A DNA stretch of 64,000 nucleotides from CAIXSC01 sp046349915 (GTDB lineage: Bacteria > Planctomycetota > Planctomycetia > Pirellulales > Pirellulaceae): NCBI GenBank assembly GCA_046349915.1, contig JAXMBL010000008.1, forward strand, positions 124,001 to 188,000, in the 5' to 3' direction. Positions 27,150 through 35,225 of the stretch are shown here, in pieces. Made by a program: the position numbers and the translations under genes. The notes under the pieces were generated by a model. The model saw nothing but the letters and a program-made list of their open reading frames with translations. It was not told where the DNA came from and did not search any database. The first letter of the stretch is position 1. Each line of letters opens with the position of its first letter.

Positions 27150-28199
27150 ATGAGGCTGAGGAATCGCGGTTGGATGATGGTGGTAGTCGGTGCGTTGATC
27201 GCGACGATGACAGGGAGCGCCGAGGCGGGGCGGCGGCATGGATACGTGCCCTGCGCCGACGACTTCTGCGAACCATGCGGAACGCCCGACTGTGGCAAGA
27301 CGGTGTGCGAGCCGCAGGTGGTCGAGCGGACGATTATGGTGCCGCAGATGACGACCGAAAAACGCGTCATTCAAGTGACGAAGTATCGCTGCGAACAGCG
27401 TCCCGAGGTGGTGACCTGCACGCGGCTCGTTCCCCAAGTCTACTCGTACAAGAAGTCTGTCACCGACATGGTTTCGGTCAAGCGCACTCGCGTGGTCGAC
27501 TGCATGGTAACGAAACCAGTCACTCGCGAGGAAGCGTACGAAGTGGTTGTGCGAGTTCCCCATGTCGAGAAGCGTGAAGGCACTCGCATGGTCACTCGCT
27601 ATGTGCCGGATGTGGAGAAGCGAGTGGTTTGCGAGGACCAGGGGCGGTTTGAAGAGCGAGTGGTGGATGTGGCGACCACCTGCGACATCGGGTGCGACTC
27701 GGCGCCCTGCGGACGTCGCGGCAAGATGCGCCGTCGAGGCTGTGTGGATTTTATCAGCTGCGATGTCGGCTGCGGCGCCGACAAAGGATGCGTCGAGAAG
27801 ACCTGCCAGGTGACTCACCAAGTGTGGGTGCCCAACATCGTGGAACGAACGATCGAGGTGCCGGTGCAGCGCGCCGAATGTGTGCCGGAAAAGTACACCT
27901 ACGACGTCGTGGTCTGCCGACCGGAAAAGCGAGTGTGCAAGCGAATGGTGACCGACTATATCCAGGTCCCCTCGAAGCGCACCGTGGCCTACTACGAGTG
28001 TGTGCCGAAGACTCGCGAGATTGTCTGCCATGAGACTCGTTGCAAGCCAGTGACCGAACAGCGCACAATCATGCGCACAGTGCGAATCCCCTACGTTGTC
28101 GATCAGGAGATTTGCGTCCCGGTGTGCCACATGGTCGAAAAGAAGATCCTGTGCACCGTGCCCGCTCCTTGCGCTCCCGCGTGCAAGAAGTGCCGGTAG
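27150..28199 (+). CDS. Second YTV-like secreted Cys-rich surface protein
   Basis: The product is 349 residues from the ATG at 27150, chosen because GAGGAG sits 9 nt upstream and a signal peptide follows (ending TGSAEAG near residue 25). The chain is made of Val/Thr/Cys-rich beta units of the YTV style (TERTIMVPQM-like, EEAYEVVVRVP, EKYTYDVVVCRP). It shares with the 12054 gene a central Cys cluster followed by HQVWVPNIVERTIEVP (compare CQKVWVPNIRTEEV there). It has over 30 cysteines, far more than its paralogue, and ends in CAPACKKCR. A disulphide-linked envelope role is inferred. A 15-bp tandem repeat follows its stop. Confidence 0.82.
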   Translation: MRLRNRGWMMVVVGALIATMTGSAEAGRRHGYVPCADDFCEPCGTPDCGKTVCEPQVVERTIMVPQMTTEKRVIQVTKYRCEQRPEVVTCTRLVPQVYSYKKSVTDMVSVKRTRVVDCMVTKPVTREEAYEVVVRVPHVEKREGTRMVTRYVPDVEKRVVCEDQGRFEERVVDVATTCDIGCDSAPCGRRGKMRRRGCVDFISCDVGCGADKGCVEKTCQVTHQVWVPNIVERTIEVPVQRAECVPEKYTYDVVVCRPEKRVCKRMVTDYIQVPSKRTVAYYECVPKTREIVCHETRCKPVTEQRTIMRTVRIPYVVDQEICVPVCHMVEKKILCTVPAPCAPACKKCR

Positions 28200-28203
28200 T
28201 ATA

Positions 28204-28247
28204 GATGCCTGTGGCAAGCATGCCTATGAGAAGCATGCCTGTGAGAA
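28204..28247. repeat. 15-bp tandem repeat x3
   Basis: GCATGCCTGTGAGAA-type units occur at 28204-28217 (14 nt, diverged), 28218-28232 and 28233-28247. They lie directly after the second YTV gene and before the cytochrome/DUF1549 gene. Confidence 0.8.
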
Positions 28248-28323
28248 GAGTGGTTACGGGAGTTGAGTGGAGCACGTTACAATGGGATGCGATCCCCGCC
28301 TTGTTTCGACGAGGAATCGCGCT

Positions 28324-31300
28324 ATGTCCCACCTAAAGCCCACTCACCTCCTCGTCGCTGCGCTGACCGCATGGCTGATCCTGGAGAGAGCTTGTCCTAC
28401 GTCCGCGGCGCCGGAAACGACCGCGGAAGAGGCATGGTTTGTCGAGCGAGTTCAGCCGATTCTTCAACGGCGTTGTTTCTCTTGCCACTCGCATGCCGCG
28501 GGCAAAATCAGCGGCGGCCTCGCGCTCGATTCGCGGAGTGGCTGGGTCGAGGGAGGAGACTCGGGGCCGGCCATCAAGTCGGGTCAGCCCAAGGAATCTC
28601 TGCTGATTCAGGCGGTCAAGCGAACGGGGCTGGAGATGCCTCCGGACGAGCCGCTGCCAGTGAGTGAAGTGGCGGTGTTGGTCGAGTGGGTCGAGAAGGG
28701 AACGCCTGATCCGAGGCGGTTGACTCCCGAGCGAACGCAGCTGGCGGATACTCGATGGTGGTCCTTGCTGCCACTGGCCAAAGTCGCCGTTCCCGATGCG
28801 TCGCCGTCATCCACTGCCTCAACCGCGATCGATCGATTTCTGGTCGAGTCCCTCCAGCGTCAACAACTTGCCACAACCGCTCAAGCCGACCGTCGGACCT
28901 TGTACCGACGCCTTCTCCACGATTTGCATGGTCTGCCTGCCTCACCGGAAGAGCTCGACGAGTTTCTCGCGGATGACGACCCGGCGGCATTCGAGCGTTG
29001 CGTAGACCGTCTATTGGCTTCGCCTCGCTACGGCGAGCGGTGGGCGCGTCATTGGTTTGACACGATTCATTTTGCGGAAACGCATGGGTACGAACATGAC
29101 GTGTTTCGGGGAAACGCTTGGCGGTATCGCGACTATGTGATTGAGTCGCTGAATCGCGATACTGTTTGGGGAAGGTTCGTCCGCGAGCAATTGGCGGCCG
29201 ATGTGTTCTTTCCCAACGAGCCGCAGTTGACCGCGGCGCTCGGTTTTCTGGGAGCGGGCACGTTTGACCTCAGCACTTATTCGACGGCGCCCGTGACTTT
29301 TGATTACTTGGACCGAGACGATATGGTGACGCAAACCATGTCGGCGCTCGCGAGCGCCACGGCCAATTGTGCTCGCTGCCACGATCACAAGTTCGATCCG
29401 ATCTCCCAGGAAGACTACTACGCGCTGCAGGCCGTCTTTGCGGGGATCGCGAAGGGGGATGTCAGCTACGACGCAGACCCTCGGATTTTCGCCTCCCGGC
29501 GTCGCTGGCTCGACATGAAAGCGGCGGCCGAGCGCCGTGATCCGTCGGTCTTGCTCGACGCGTTGCACCAACCCTTGGTCGCAGCCTGGGAACGAGCGAA
29601 CGCGGGCGGCGCCTCGGTTTGGTCTCCGCTCGATCTCCTCTCCTACACGACCTCCCAAGGGTCGACACTGCGACGGTTGCCCGAGGGACCATTGGTCGCC
29701 GAAGGGACTCGGCCCGAACGTGAAGTCTACACCGTTGTGGGGCGCATTGCTGATCGACGAGTCGCCTCGATTCGGCTCGATGTCCTCTCCCACGATTCGC
29801 TGCCCATGAAGGGGCCTGGTCGGCAAGACAATGGCAATCTGCATTTAAACGAAGTCGAGTTGTACGTTCGCGGCGCCGTCGACGGTGAATTGAAGCGTCT
29901 GAAGATTGTGCGAGCAACTGCGGACTGGGACCAAGTGGGTTGGACCGTAGCGCATGCGATCGATGGCAATGCGGCGACCGCTTGGGGCATTTATCCGAAG
30001 GTGGGTCAATCGCACGTGGCGGTCTTCGAGGTGCATCCACCCTGGGAACCCTCGCCTCAAGCAGAACTAACCGTGGTGTTGCATCAATCTCACGGCGGCG
30101 GCCACTTGATTGGAAGATTCCAGCTTTCCACCAGCGGCGAACGAGGCGTCAAAGCGACTCCTTTGTCGAGTGATGTGGAAGAAGCTCTACGAACGGCGGT
30201 CGACGCCCGGACGGAAGCTCAGCGGCTGACCATCGCTGCTCACGTGATACGCGAGCGGGCCGATGACGAGTTGGCTCGCTTGCCGCCGCCCGTGAAGGTG
30301 TACGCGGCCGCCGCCGCGGTCGAGTTGAACAACAATCCGTTCCGGCTGGCGGCGCCCAAACCGGTTCATCTGCTGAAGCGAGGCGACATTCACAGGCCGG
30401 GGCCGCTCGTACCGCCAGGCGCGATCAACGCTCTCGGGCATCAACCCGGTCGATTTCCCGTGTCCGACCAGCAACCTGAGTCGGCACGGCGGGCAGCGCT
30501 GGCGGAGTGGCTGGTGCATCCCAAGAATCCGCTCACGTGGCGCAGTATCGTCAACCGCGTGTGGCATTACCATTTTGGTCGTGGGATCTGCGATACGCCG
30601 AGTGATTTTGGGCGGATGGGCTCCTTGCCCACTCACCCTGAATTACTCGACTGGTTGACCGGCGAGTTTCAAGAGAGCGGCGGCTCGCTGAAGCGTTTGC
30701 ACCGCGAGTTGCTGACGACCGAAGCGTATCGGCGGTCCAGCGATTTTTGGGAAGGCCAACGAGCGAGCGCGGAACTCGATCCCGATAACCGACTCCTGTG
30801 GCGCGGCCAGCGTCGTCGGCTGGATGCGGAAGCGTATCGGGACGCCGTGCTCGCCGTCTCCGGTCGACTCGATCTCGCCATGGGGGGCCCCAGCATTCAG
30901 CATTTTAAGACGAGTCCTGGAGCGCAGTTGACCCCGAAACTCGATTACGACGCCTACGAGTGGGAAGGGGCCGGCGCTGGTCGGCGCGAAGTCTATCGTT
31001 TCCAATGGCGAGGCATCGCGGATCCGTTTCTTGAGTCATTGGATTTACCCGATGCGGCGCTGCTGCAACCGGTTCGCAGCCAGTCCGCGTCAGCCTTGCA
31101 GGCACTCGCTGTCTTCAATAACGATTTCGTCCTCAGACATTCCGTCCACCTGGCGCGGCGGCTCGAGATGTCTGGCTCGACCGATCTCCAGCGAGCGCAA
31201 GCGGCGAGTCGACTTGTCTGGCTTCGCGAGCCAACGCCCGAGGAGAGCCGCGTGTTGGTTGATCACGCCAACCGGCATGGTTGGCCGTCGGCATGCCGAG

Positions 31301-31338
31301 TCTTACTGAACAGCAGCGAGTTCTTGTTTGTCGATTGA
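28324..31338 (+). CDS. Planctomycete cytochrome + DUF1549 + DUF1553 protein with inserted beta domain
   Basis: The product is 1004 residues from the ATG at 28324 (GAGGA about 8 nt upstream; signal peptide to about 29). A cytochrome domain has CFSCH at 51-55 and a late MPPDEPL. DUF1549 follows with ERWARHWFDTIHFAE. The second haem-type motif is CARCHDHKFDP at 349-353. An extra segment of about 150 residues (roughly 470-620; HLNEVELYVRG, AHAIDGNAATAWG) resembles a discoidin or carbohydrate-binding domain between DUF1549 and DUF1553. DUF1553 ends in LLNSSEFLFVD. It is paired with the DUF1501 gene 10 nt downstream. The inserted domain suggests glycan binding. Confidence 0.9.
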   Translation: MSHLKPTHLLVAALTAWLILERACPTSAAPETTAEEAWFVERVQPILQRRCFSCHSHAAGKISGGLALDSRSGWVEGGDSGPAIKSGQPKESLLIQAVKRTGLEMPPDEPLPVSEVAVLVEWVEKGTPDPRRLTPERTQLADTRWWSLLPLAKVAVPDASPSSTASTAIDRFLVESLQRQQLATTAQADRRTLYRRLLHDLHGLPASPEELDEFLADDDPAAFERCVDRLLASPRYGERWARHWFDTIHFAETHGYEHDVFRGNAWRYRDYVIESLNRDTVWGRFVREQLAADVFFPNEPQLTAALGFLGAGTFDLSTYSTAPVTFDYLDRDDMVTQTMSALASATANCARCHDHKFDPISQEDYYALQAVFAGIAKGDVSYDADPRIFASRRRWLDMKAAAERRDPSVLLDALHQPLVAAWERANAGGASVWSPLDLLSYTTSQGSTLRRLPEGPLVAEGTRPEREVYTVVGRIADRRVASIRLDVLSHDSLPMKGPGRQDNGNLHLNEVELYVRGAVDGELKRLKIVRATADWDQVGWTVAHAIDGNAATAWGIYPKVGQSHVAVFEVHPPWEPSPQAELTVVLHQSHGGGHLIGRFQLSTSGERGVKATPLSSDVEEALRTAVDARTEAQRLTIAAHVIRERADDELARLPPPVKVYAAAAAVELNNNPFRLAAPKPVHLLKRGDIHRPGPLVPPGAINALGHQPGRFPVSDQQPESARRAALAEWLVHPKNPLTWRSIVNRVWHYHFGRGICDTPSDFGRMGSLPTHPELLDWLTGEFQESGGSLKRLHRELLTTEAYRRSSDFWEGQRASAELDPDNRLLWRGQRRRLDAEAYRDAVLAVSGRLDLAMGGPSIQHFKTSPGAQLTPKLDYDAYEWEGAGAGRREVYRFQWRGIADPFLESLDLPDAALLQPVRSQSASALQALAVFNNDFVLRHSVHLARRLEMSGSTDLQRAQAASRLVWLREPTPEESRVLVDHANRHGWPSACRVLLNSSEFLFVD

Positions 31339-31348
31339 GAGTTTCCTC

Positions 31349-32857
31349 ATGCGGATCAGTAAGTTGCGGGATCGAACGAGTCTCTCGCAAGCGACCTCGG
31401 ACACGACCGGTGCATTCAGGCAACGGCGTGATTTTTTGAATTCGATGGGTGGCGGGTTCGGAGGCTTGGCATTAGCTCATTTGCTGGCGGTCGATGGTCT
31501 GGCTGCCGAAGAAGTTGCTTCGCCTGCGGCCGCCGCATCTCCGATTGCTACTCGCCGATCGCCGATCATGCATCATCCGGCGAAGGTGAAGCGAGTGATT
31601 CAGTTGTTCATGACGGGCGGGGCGAGCCCGATGGACACGTTCGACTACAAGCCAGAGCTCGATCGTCTCCATGGACAGAGTCTGGGGCCGAAGGAGAAAC
31701 CCGAAGGTTTCACGGCCATGCCGGGCGCGATCATGAAGAGTCCTTTTGAATTCAAGCAATACGGTGAGTCGGGACGCTGGGTCAGTTCGGTCTTTCCGCA
31801 TCAAGCGAAGATTGTCGACGATCTCGCGTTCTTGATGGCCATGGCTTCGAAGACGAATGTGCATGGGCCAGGCACCTACATGATGAACACGGGTTTTCTT
31901 CTGCCAGGCTTTCCCTGCCTCGGCGCCTGGGTTTCGTACGCACTCGGCAACTTGGTAGACAACTTGCCGACATTCGTCGTGCTGCCCGATGGGAAAGGGT
32001 TGCCCTACAACCAGAAAGGGCCGTTCAGCAGCGGTTTCTTGTCAGCCATTCATCAGGGGACGGTCATCAATGCCGCGGCGACCAATCCTGTGCCCGACTT
32101 GTTCGCCAAGGCGAAGTTCCCTTTTGCCAACGTCGAGTCGAATCGAGCGGGGTTAGATCTCTTGGGGCAGCTCAATCGACAGCATGCTCAACGGCATGCC
32201 GCCGACAATCGACTGGACGCTCGCATTGCTTCCTACGAGTTGGCGGCCAAGATGCAGTTGAGCGCACCGGAGGCGTTTGATTTGGCGAGCGAGACTGGGG
32301 CGACTCAACTAGCCTATGGCCTGAGCGATCCGGTCACGGAAGATTTTGGTAGACGTTGCCTGCTCGCTCGACGGCTGGTGGAACGAGGTGTACGCTTCGT
32401 GCAGGTATGGAGCGGCCCGCAGGGAGCCACCGCGAACTGGGATAATCATGGAAGCATACCCAACGAGTTGCCGCCCATCGCTCGTTCCGTCGACCAACCG
32501 ATTGCGGCACTCGTGCAAGACCTCAAAGCTCGTGGCCTGTTCGACGATACGCTGGTGGTGTGGACCACCGAGTTTGGGCGTACGCCGTTTGCCCAAGGAT
32601 CGGTGGGACGAGATCACAACGGGGGTTCGTTCGTCACATGGCTCGCAGGCGCGGGGATTCGCGCCGGCGCCACTTATGGACGGAGTGATGACTGGGGCTA
32701 TCAAGCCATCGAAGGGAAGACCTACTGTTACGATCTGCACGCCACCTTGTTGCATCTGATGGGGATTGACCATCAACGCCTGACGGTTCGCCATAACGGC
32801 ATCGATCGCAGGCTGACCGATGTGCATGGGCGAGTGGTCCACGAGGTTCTCGCGTAG
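31349..32857 (+). CDS. DUF1501 protein, Tat-type signal
   Basis: The product is 502 residues from the ATG at 31349, 10 nt after the stop of the paired cytochrome gene. The Tat-like RQRRDFLNSM sits near residue 25 before GGGFGGLALAHLLA. Family motifs are TGGASPMDTFDYKPE, RCLLARRLVERGVRFVQVW, and TEFGRTPFAQ with GRDHNGG. The alkaline-phosphatase-like fold implies a metal-dependent hydrolase, but activity is unproven. It ends 18 nt before the first 149-bp repeat element. Confidence 0.9.
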   Translation: MRISKLRDRTSLSQATSDTTGAFRQRRDFLNSMGGGFGGLALAHLLAVDGLAAEEVASPAAAASPIATRRSPIMHHPAKVKRVIQLFMTGGASPMDTFDYKPELDRLHGQSLGPKEKPEGFTAMPGAIMKSPFEFKQYGESGRWVSSVFPHQAKIVDDLAFLMAMASKTNVHGPGTYMMNTGFLLPGFPCLGAWVSYALGNLVDNLPTFVVLPDGKGLPYNQKGPFSSGFLSAIHQGTVINAAATNPVPDLFAKAKFPFANVESNRAGLDLLGQLNRQHAQRHAADNRLDARIASYELAAKMQLSAPEAFDLASETGATQLAYGLSDPVTEDFGRRCLLARRLVERGVRFVQVWSGPQGATANWDNHGSIPNELPPIARSVDQPIAALVQDLKARGLFDDTLVVWTTEFGRTPFAQGSVGRDHNGGSFVTWLAGAGIRAGATYGRSDDWGYQAIEGKTYCYDLHATLLHLMGIDHQRLTVRHNGIDRRLTDVHGRVVHEVLA

Positions 32858-32875
32858 CGGATCGCGTCAGGGCTT

Positions 32876-33024
32876 GTAGCGGAACTCGCAAGAGTTCCGT
32901 TCGTTGCGCGCGAGCCAAGCCCGCGTAGCGCGAAACACCTGGCCAACCGCGAACCGGTCGCTGTTTCTTGCCGGTGATGGCTAGCTCGTTGGCCGCGAGT
33001 CGGAATTCTTGCGAATTCCGCTAC
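32876..33024. repeat. 149-bp MITE-like element, copy 1
   Basis: The ends are inverted repeats of 24 bp (22 of 24 match): GTAGCGGAACTCGCAAGAG.. at the left and CGGAATTCTTGCGAATTCCG.. at the right. Each end is itself a small palindrome. An inner pair TGGCCAAC / GTTGGCCG-type also inverts, so the whole could fold as one long hairpin. It has no coding capacity and no evident target-site duplication. Confidence 0.85.
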
Positions 33025-33042
33025 GAGGTTGCCTCGAGTGTT

Positions 33043-33191
33043 GTAGCGGAACTCGCAAGAGTTCCGCTCGTCGCGCGCGAACCAAGCCTGCGTAGCTCGA
33101 AACGCCTGGCCAACCGCGAGCTGGGCGCTGTTTCTTGCCGATGATGGCTAGTTCGTTGGCCACGGGTCGGAATTCTTGCGAATTCCGCTAC
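33043..33191. repeat. 149-bp MITE-like element, copy 2
   Basis: Same length and orientation as copy 1, 18 bp away, about 90% identical by eye. Both termini are intact and identical to copy 1, while differences are internal. Inner arms TGGCCAAC and GTTGGCCA are perfectly complementary here. Confidence 0.87.
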
Positions 33192-33360
33192 GGGTGTCGT
33201 CGTGATGACTACGGCGCGTCGTCGAAATCACAGCGCGATGCACGCTCCTTTGCCGTCGATTCGCCATTTTCGGGCTGAAATGGGCATTGGCACGGGGAAT
33301 GCAAATGTAGTGACTCGTGAGACAGTCAATCTTCAACCCTTATCTGTAGGAGCGACAAAC

Positions 33361-33885
33361 ATGAAGACGACTCGCCGTACTCTGCTGGGAACTGCTCTGG
33401 TCGTGGTCCTTGGAGTCGGAGCCGCGGAGGCTCGAGCTGACCATCCACACCACCATGACTTCGGACGAGTTGCAGCGATGGCGGCTCGCGTCCATCAGTC
33501 GGCGGTCGCCTACGAACGCTCGATCTGCGGGTGCCGGACCATGCGAGCGGAAGAGGTGTTCGCGGAACGAGCGGTGCGCAAAGCCGCCGATCTGGTGGGC
33601 TCGCTCCGCGGTCGTCCCTCATGGTCGCGAGTCTGGTCGGACTACGCCGCGCTCAATGCGGATTTGCGGGCGATCGAGCGACGAGTGGAGTTGTTGCACC
33701 GACGCAATCAACTCGACCGCCAAGTCGCGATCTCCTGGCGACGCCTCCAAGCCGACTGGAATGAACTCGACCGATTGATGGAAGGCTGCCAGCGGCGCGG
33801 TGGTTGGGCCCATCACGACTCGTCGCCGCCTACGTTTCCCGGCTTCGGCCATCCAGCGATCCGCGGACCGTATGCTAGCCGATAA
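33361..33885 (+). CDS. Small secreted His/Arg-rich protein, unknown
   Basis: The product is 174 residues from the ATG at 33361, chosen over an upstream in-frame start because AGGAG sits about 8 nt before and a signal peptide follows (ending ARA-D near 26). The mature chain begins DHPHHHDFG. A helical region with many Arg/Leu heptads (RVELLHRRNQLDRQ, RRLQADWNELDRL) follows, with Cys residues in CGCRT and EGCQRR. The His cluster could bind metal. I recognise no family. Its last 11 bp overlap the 3' end of the convergent E2 gene. Confidence 0.72.
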   Translation: MKTTRRTLLGTALVVVLGVGAAEARADHPHHHDFGRVAAMAARVHQSAVAYERSICGCRTMRAEEVFAERAVRKAADLVGSLRGRPSWSRVWSDYAALNADLRAIERRVELLHRRNQLDRQVAISWRRLQADWNELDRLMEGCQRRGGWAHHDSSPPTFPGFGHPAIRGPYASR

Positions 33886-35197
33886 GCCAAGCGGCCGGAT
33901 TCTCGATGGCGCCACGGATCTTTTGCAGGAAACGAGCCGCGGGCGCGCCATCCGCCACTCGATGGTCAAATGTCAAACTGAGCCACATCTGCCAACGAGG
34001 CTCGATCCGATCGTCGGCGACAACCACGGGCTCCCGACGAATGCCGCCCAGCCCCAGAATCGCAGTCTCGGGCCAGTTGATGACGGGCGTGAACGAATCA
34101 ATCCCGAAGCTACCCAGGTTCGTGACGGTGAAACACGCACCTTGAAGCTCGGCCGAATTCAGCCGACGTGTTCGAGCTCGAGCGGCCAAGTCACGCGTGA
34201 TCTGAGTGAGCTCGGTCAATCGCAAGCGCGCGGCATCGCGAACCACAGGGACCACCAATCCCTCCTCCGTGTCGACCGCGATACCGATATCGAACGTGGC
34301 GGGGATCAGCAATTGCTCGCCGCTCCAACGAGCCGCGAACTGAGAATTCCCGACTAGAACTTGAGCGACCAACTTCACGATCAGATCGGTATACGAGGGG
34401 ACCGCCGCCGATGACTCGGCAGACGCGGCCGCGCGAAACTGCTCGCGAATTCCCACCAAGTTGCCTGCGTCCGCGCGGCAGTTCAGCGTGACAGGCACCG
34501 TCTCGTCGCGACTCCGTTTCAGGCGGTTGGCGATCGTTCGCCGCAGCGTGGTGAGAGGTTGAGCCTGCGTGGCCGCGGAGGAGGAGCCGCCGAGATAACC
34601 GCCACGGTCGTCACTCGCCAAAACGCTGGCGACTGCCGCAACTCCGGTTGTGACGACCGGCGGCGAGACCATTACGTCATCGCGAGAATCCGCGGCAGAC
34701 CAAGCAAGCACATCACGCTCACGCACTCGCTTCCCTCGACCCGTGCCGACGACCTTCGCCAAGTCGATGCCCGCGGCTGTCGCCGCGCGACGAGCTCGCG
34801 GTGTGGCCCGTGGTCGGTCTCGTAGAGAATCCACCGACTGATCGGGCGCGAGCAAATCCTGCGTCGAGTGCGGCGGCTCGAAGCAGACTGAACTTACCGC
34901 GGGTGATTCCGCGGAACTGGTCGGCTGATCGACTTCCCACGGCGCCAATTCCCCCGGTGCGACCAGATAGCCAATCACCTGTCCCACATTGACGACAGTC
35001 CCTGCCACTGGAGCATCCGCTGGAATGCGGAGAATGCCCGAGTCGACCGATTCGACATCTTGAACGGCCTTCTCTCCCTCCAGTTCGAAAAGAGGATCAC
35101 CGCCGCGTACCAGTTCGCCGTCTCGTTTCTTCCAACCAACGAACTTCCCTTCTTCCATCGACCAACCTAAACGCGGAATCGTAATCTCATGGGCCAT
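33875..35197 (-). CDS. 2-oxoacid dehydrogenase E2 (dihydrolipoamide acyltransferase)
   Basis: The product is 440 residues from the ATG at 35197 (AGGAG about 8 nt upstream; longer frames run into the E1 gene). The lipoyl domain spans about 1-80 with the lipoylated Lys43 in EGEKAVQDVES. The peripheral-subunit-binding domain is about 128-165 (ATPRARRAATAAGIDL). The catalytic domain runs from about 225 to the end with SFGIDSFTPVINWPETAILG and the active-site DHRVADG. It transfers acyl groups from E1 to CoA. It is 28 nt behind the fused E1 gene. No E3 gene is in the cluster, so E3 must come from elsewhere. Confidence 0.93.
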   Translation of the reverse strand: MAHEITIPRLGWSMEEGKFVGWKKRDGELVRGGDPLFELEGEKAVQDVESVDSGILRIPADAPVAGTVVNVGQVIGYLVAPGELAPWEVDQPTSSAESPAVSSVCFEPPHSTQDLLAPDQSVDSLRDRPRATPRARRAATAAGIDLAKVVGTGRGKRVRERDVLAWSAADSRDDVMVSPPVVTTGVAAVASVLASDDRGGYLGGSSSAATQAQPLTTLRRTIANRLKRSRDETVPVTLNCRADAGNLVGIREQFRAAASAESSAAVPSYTDLIVKLVAQVLVGNSQFAARWSGEQLLIPATFDIGIAVDTEEGLVVPVVRDAARLRLTELTQITRDLAARARTRRLNSAELQGACFTVTNLGSFGIDSFTPVINWPETAILGLGGIRREPVVVADDRIEPRWQMWLSLTFDHRVADGAPAARFLQKIRGAIENPAAWLIG

Positions 35198-35225
35198 GGC
35201 CTCGTCTCCTTGATAGTGGGTCCGG

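Noticed and set aside
32876..33191. CRISPR-like array from the tandem 149-bp units.
   Set aside because: Only two long units with an 18-bp gap and no short repeats, spacers or cas genes.
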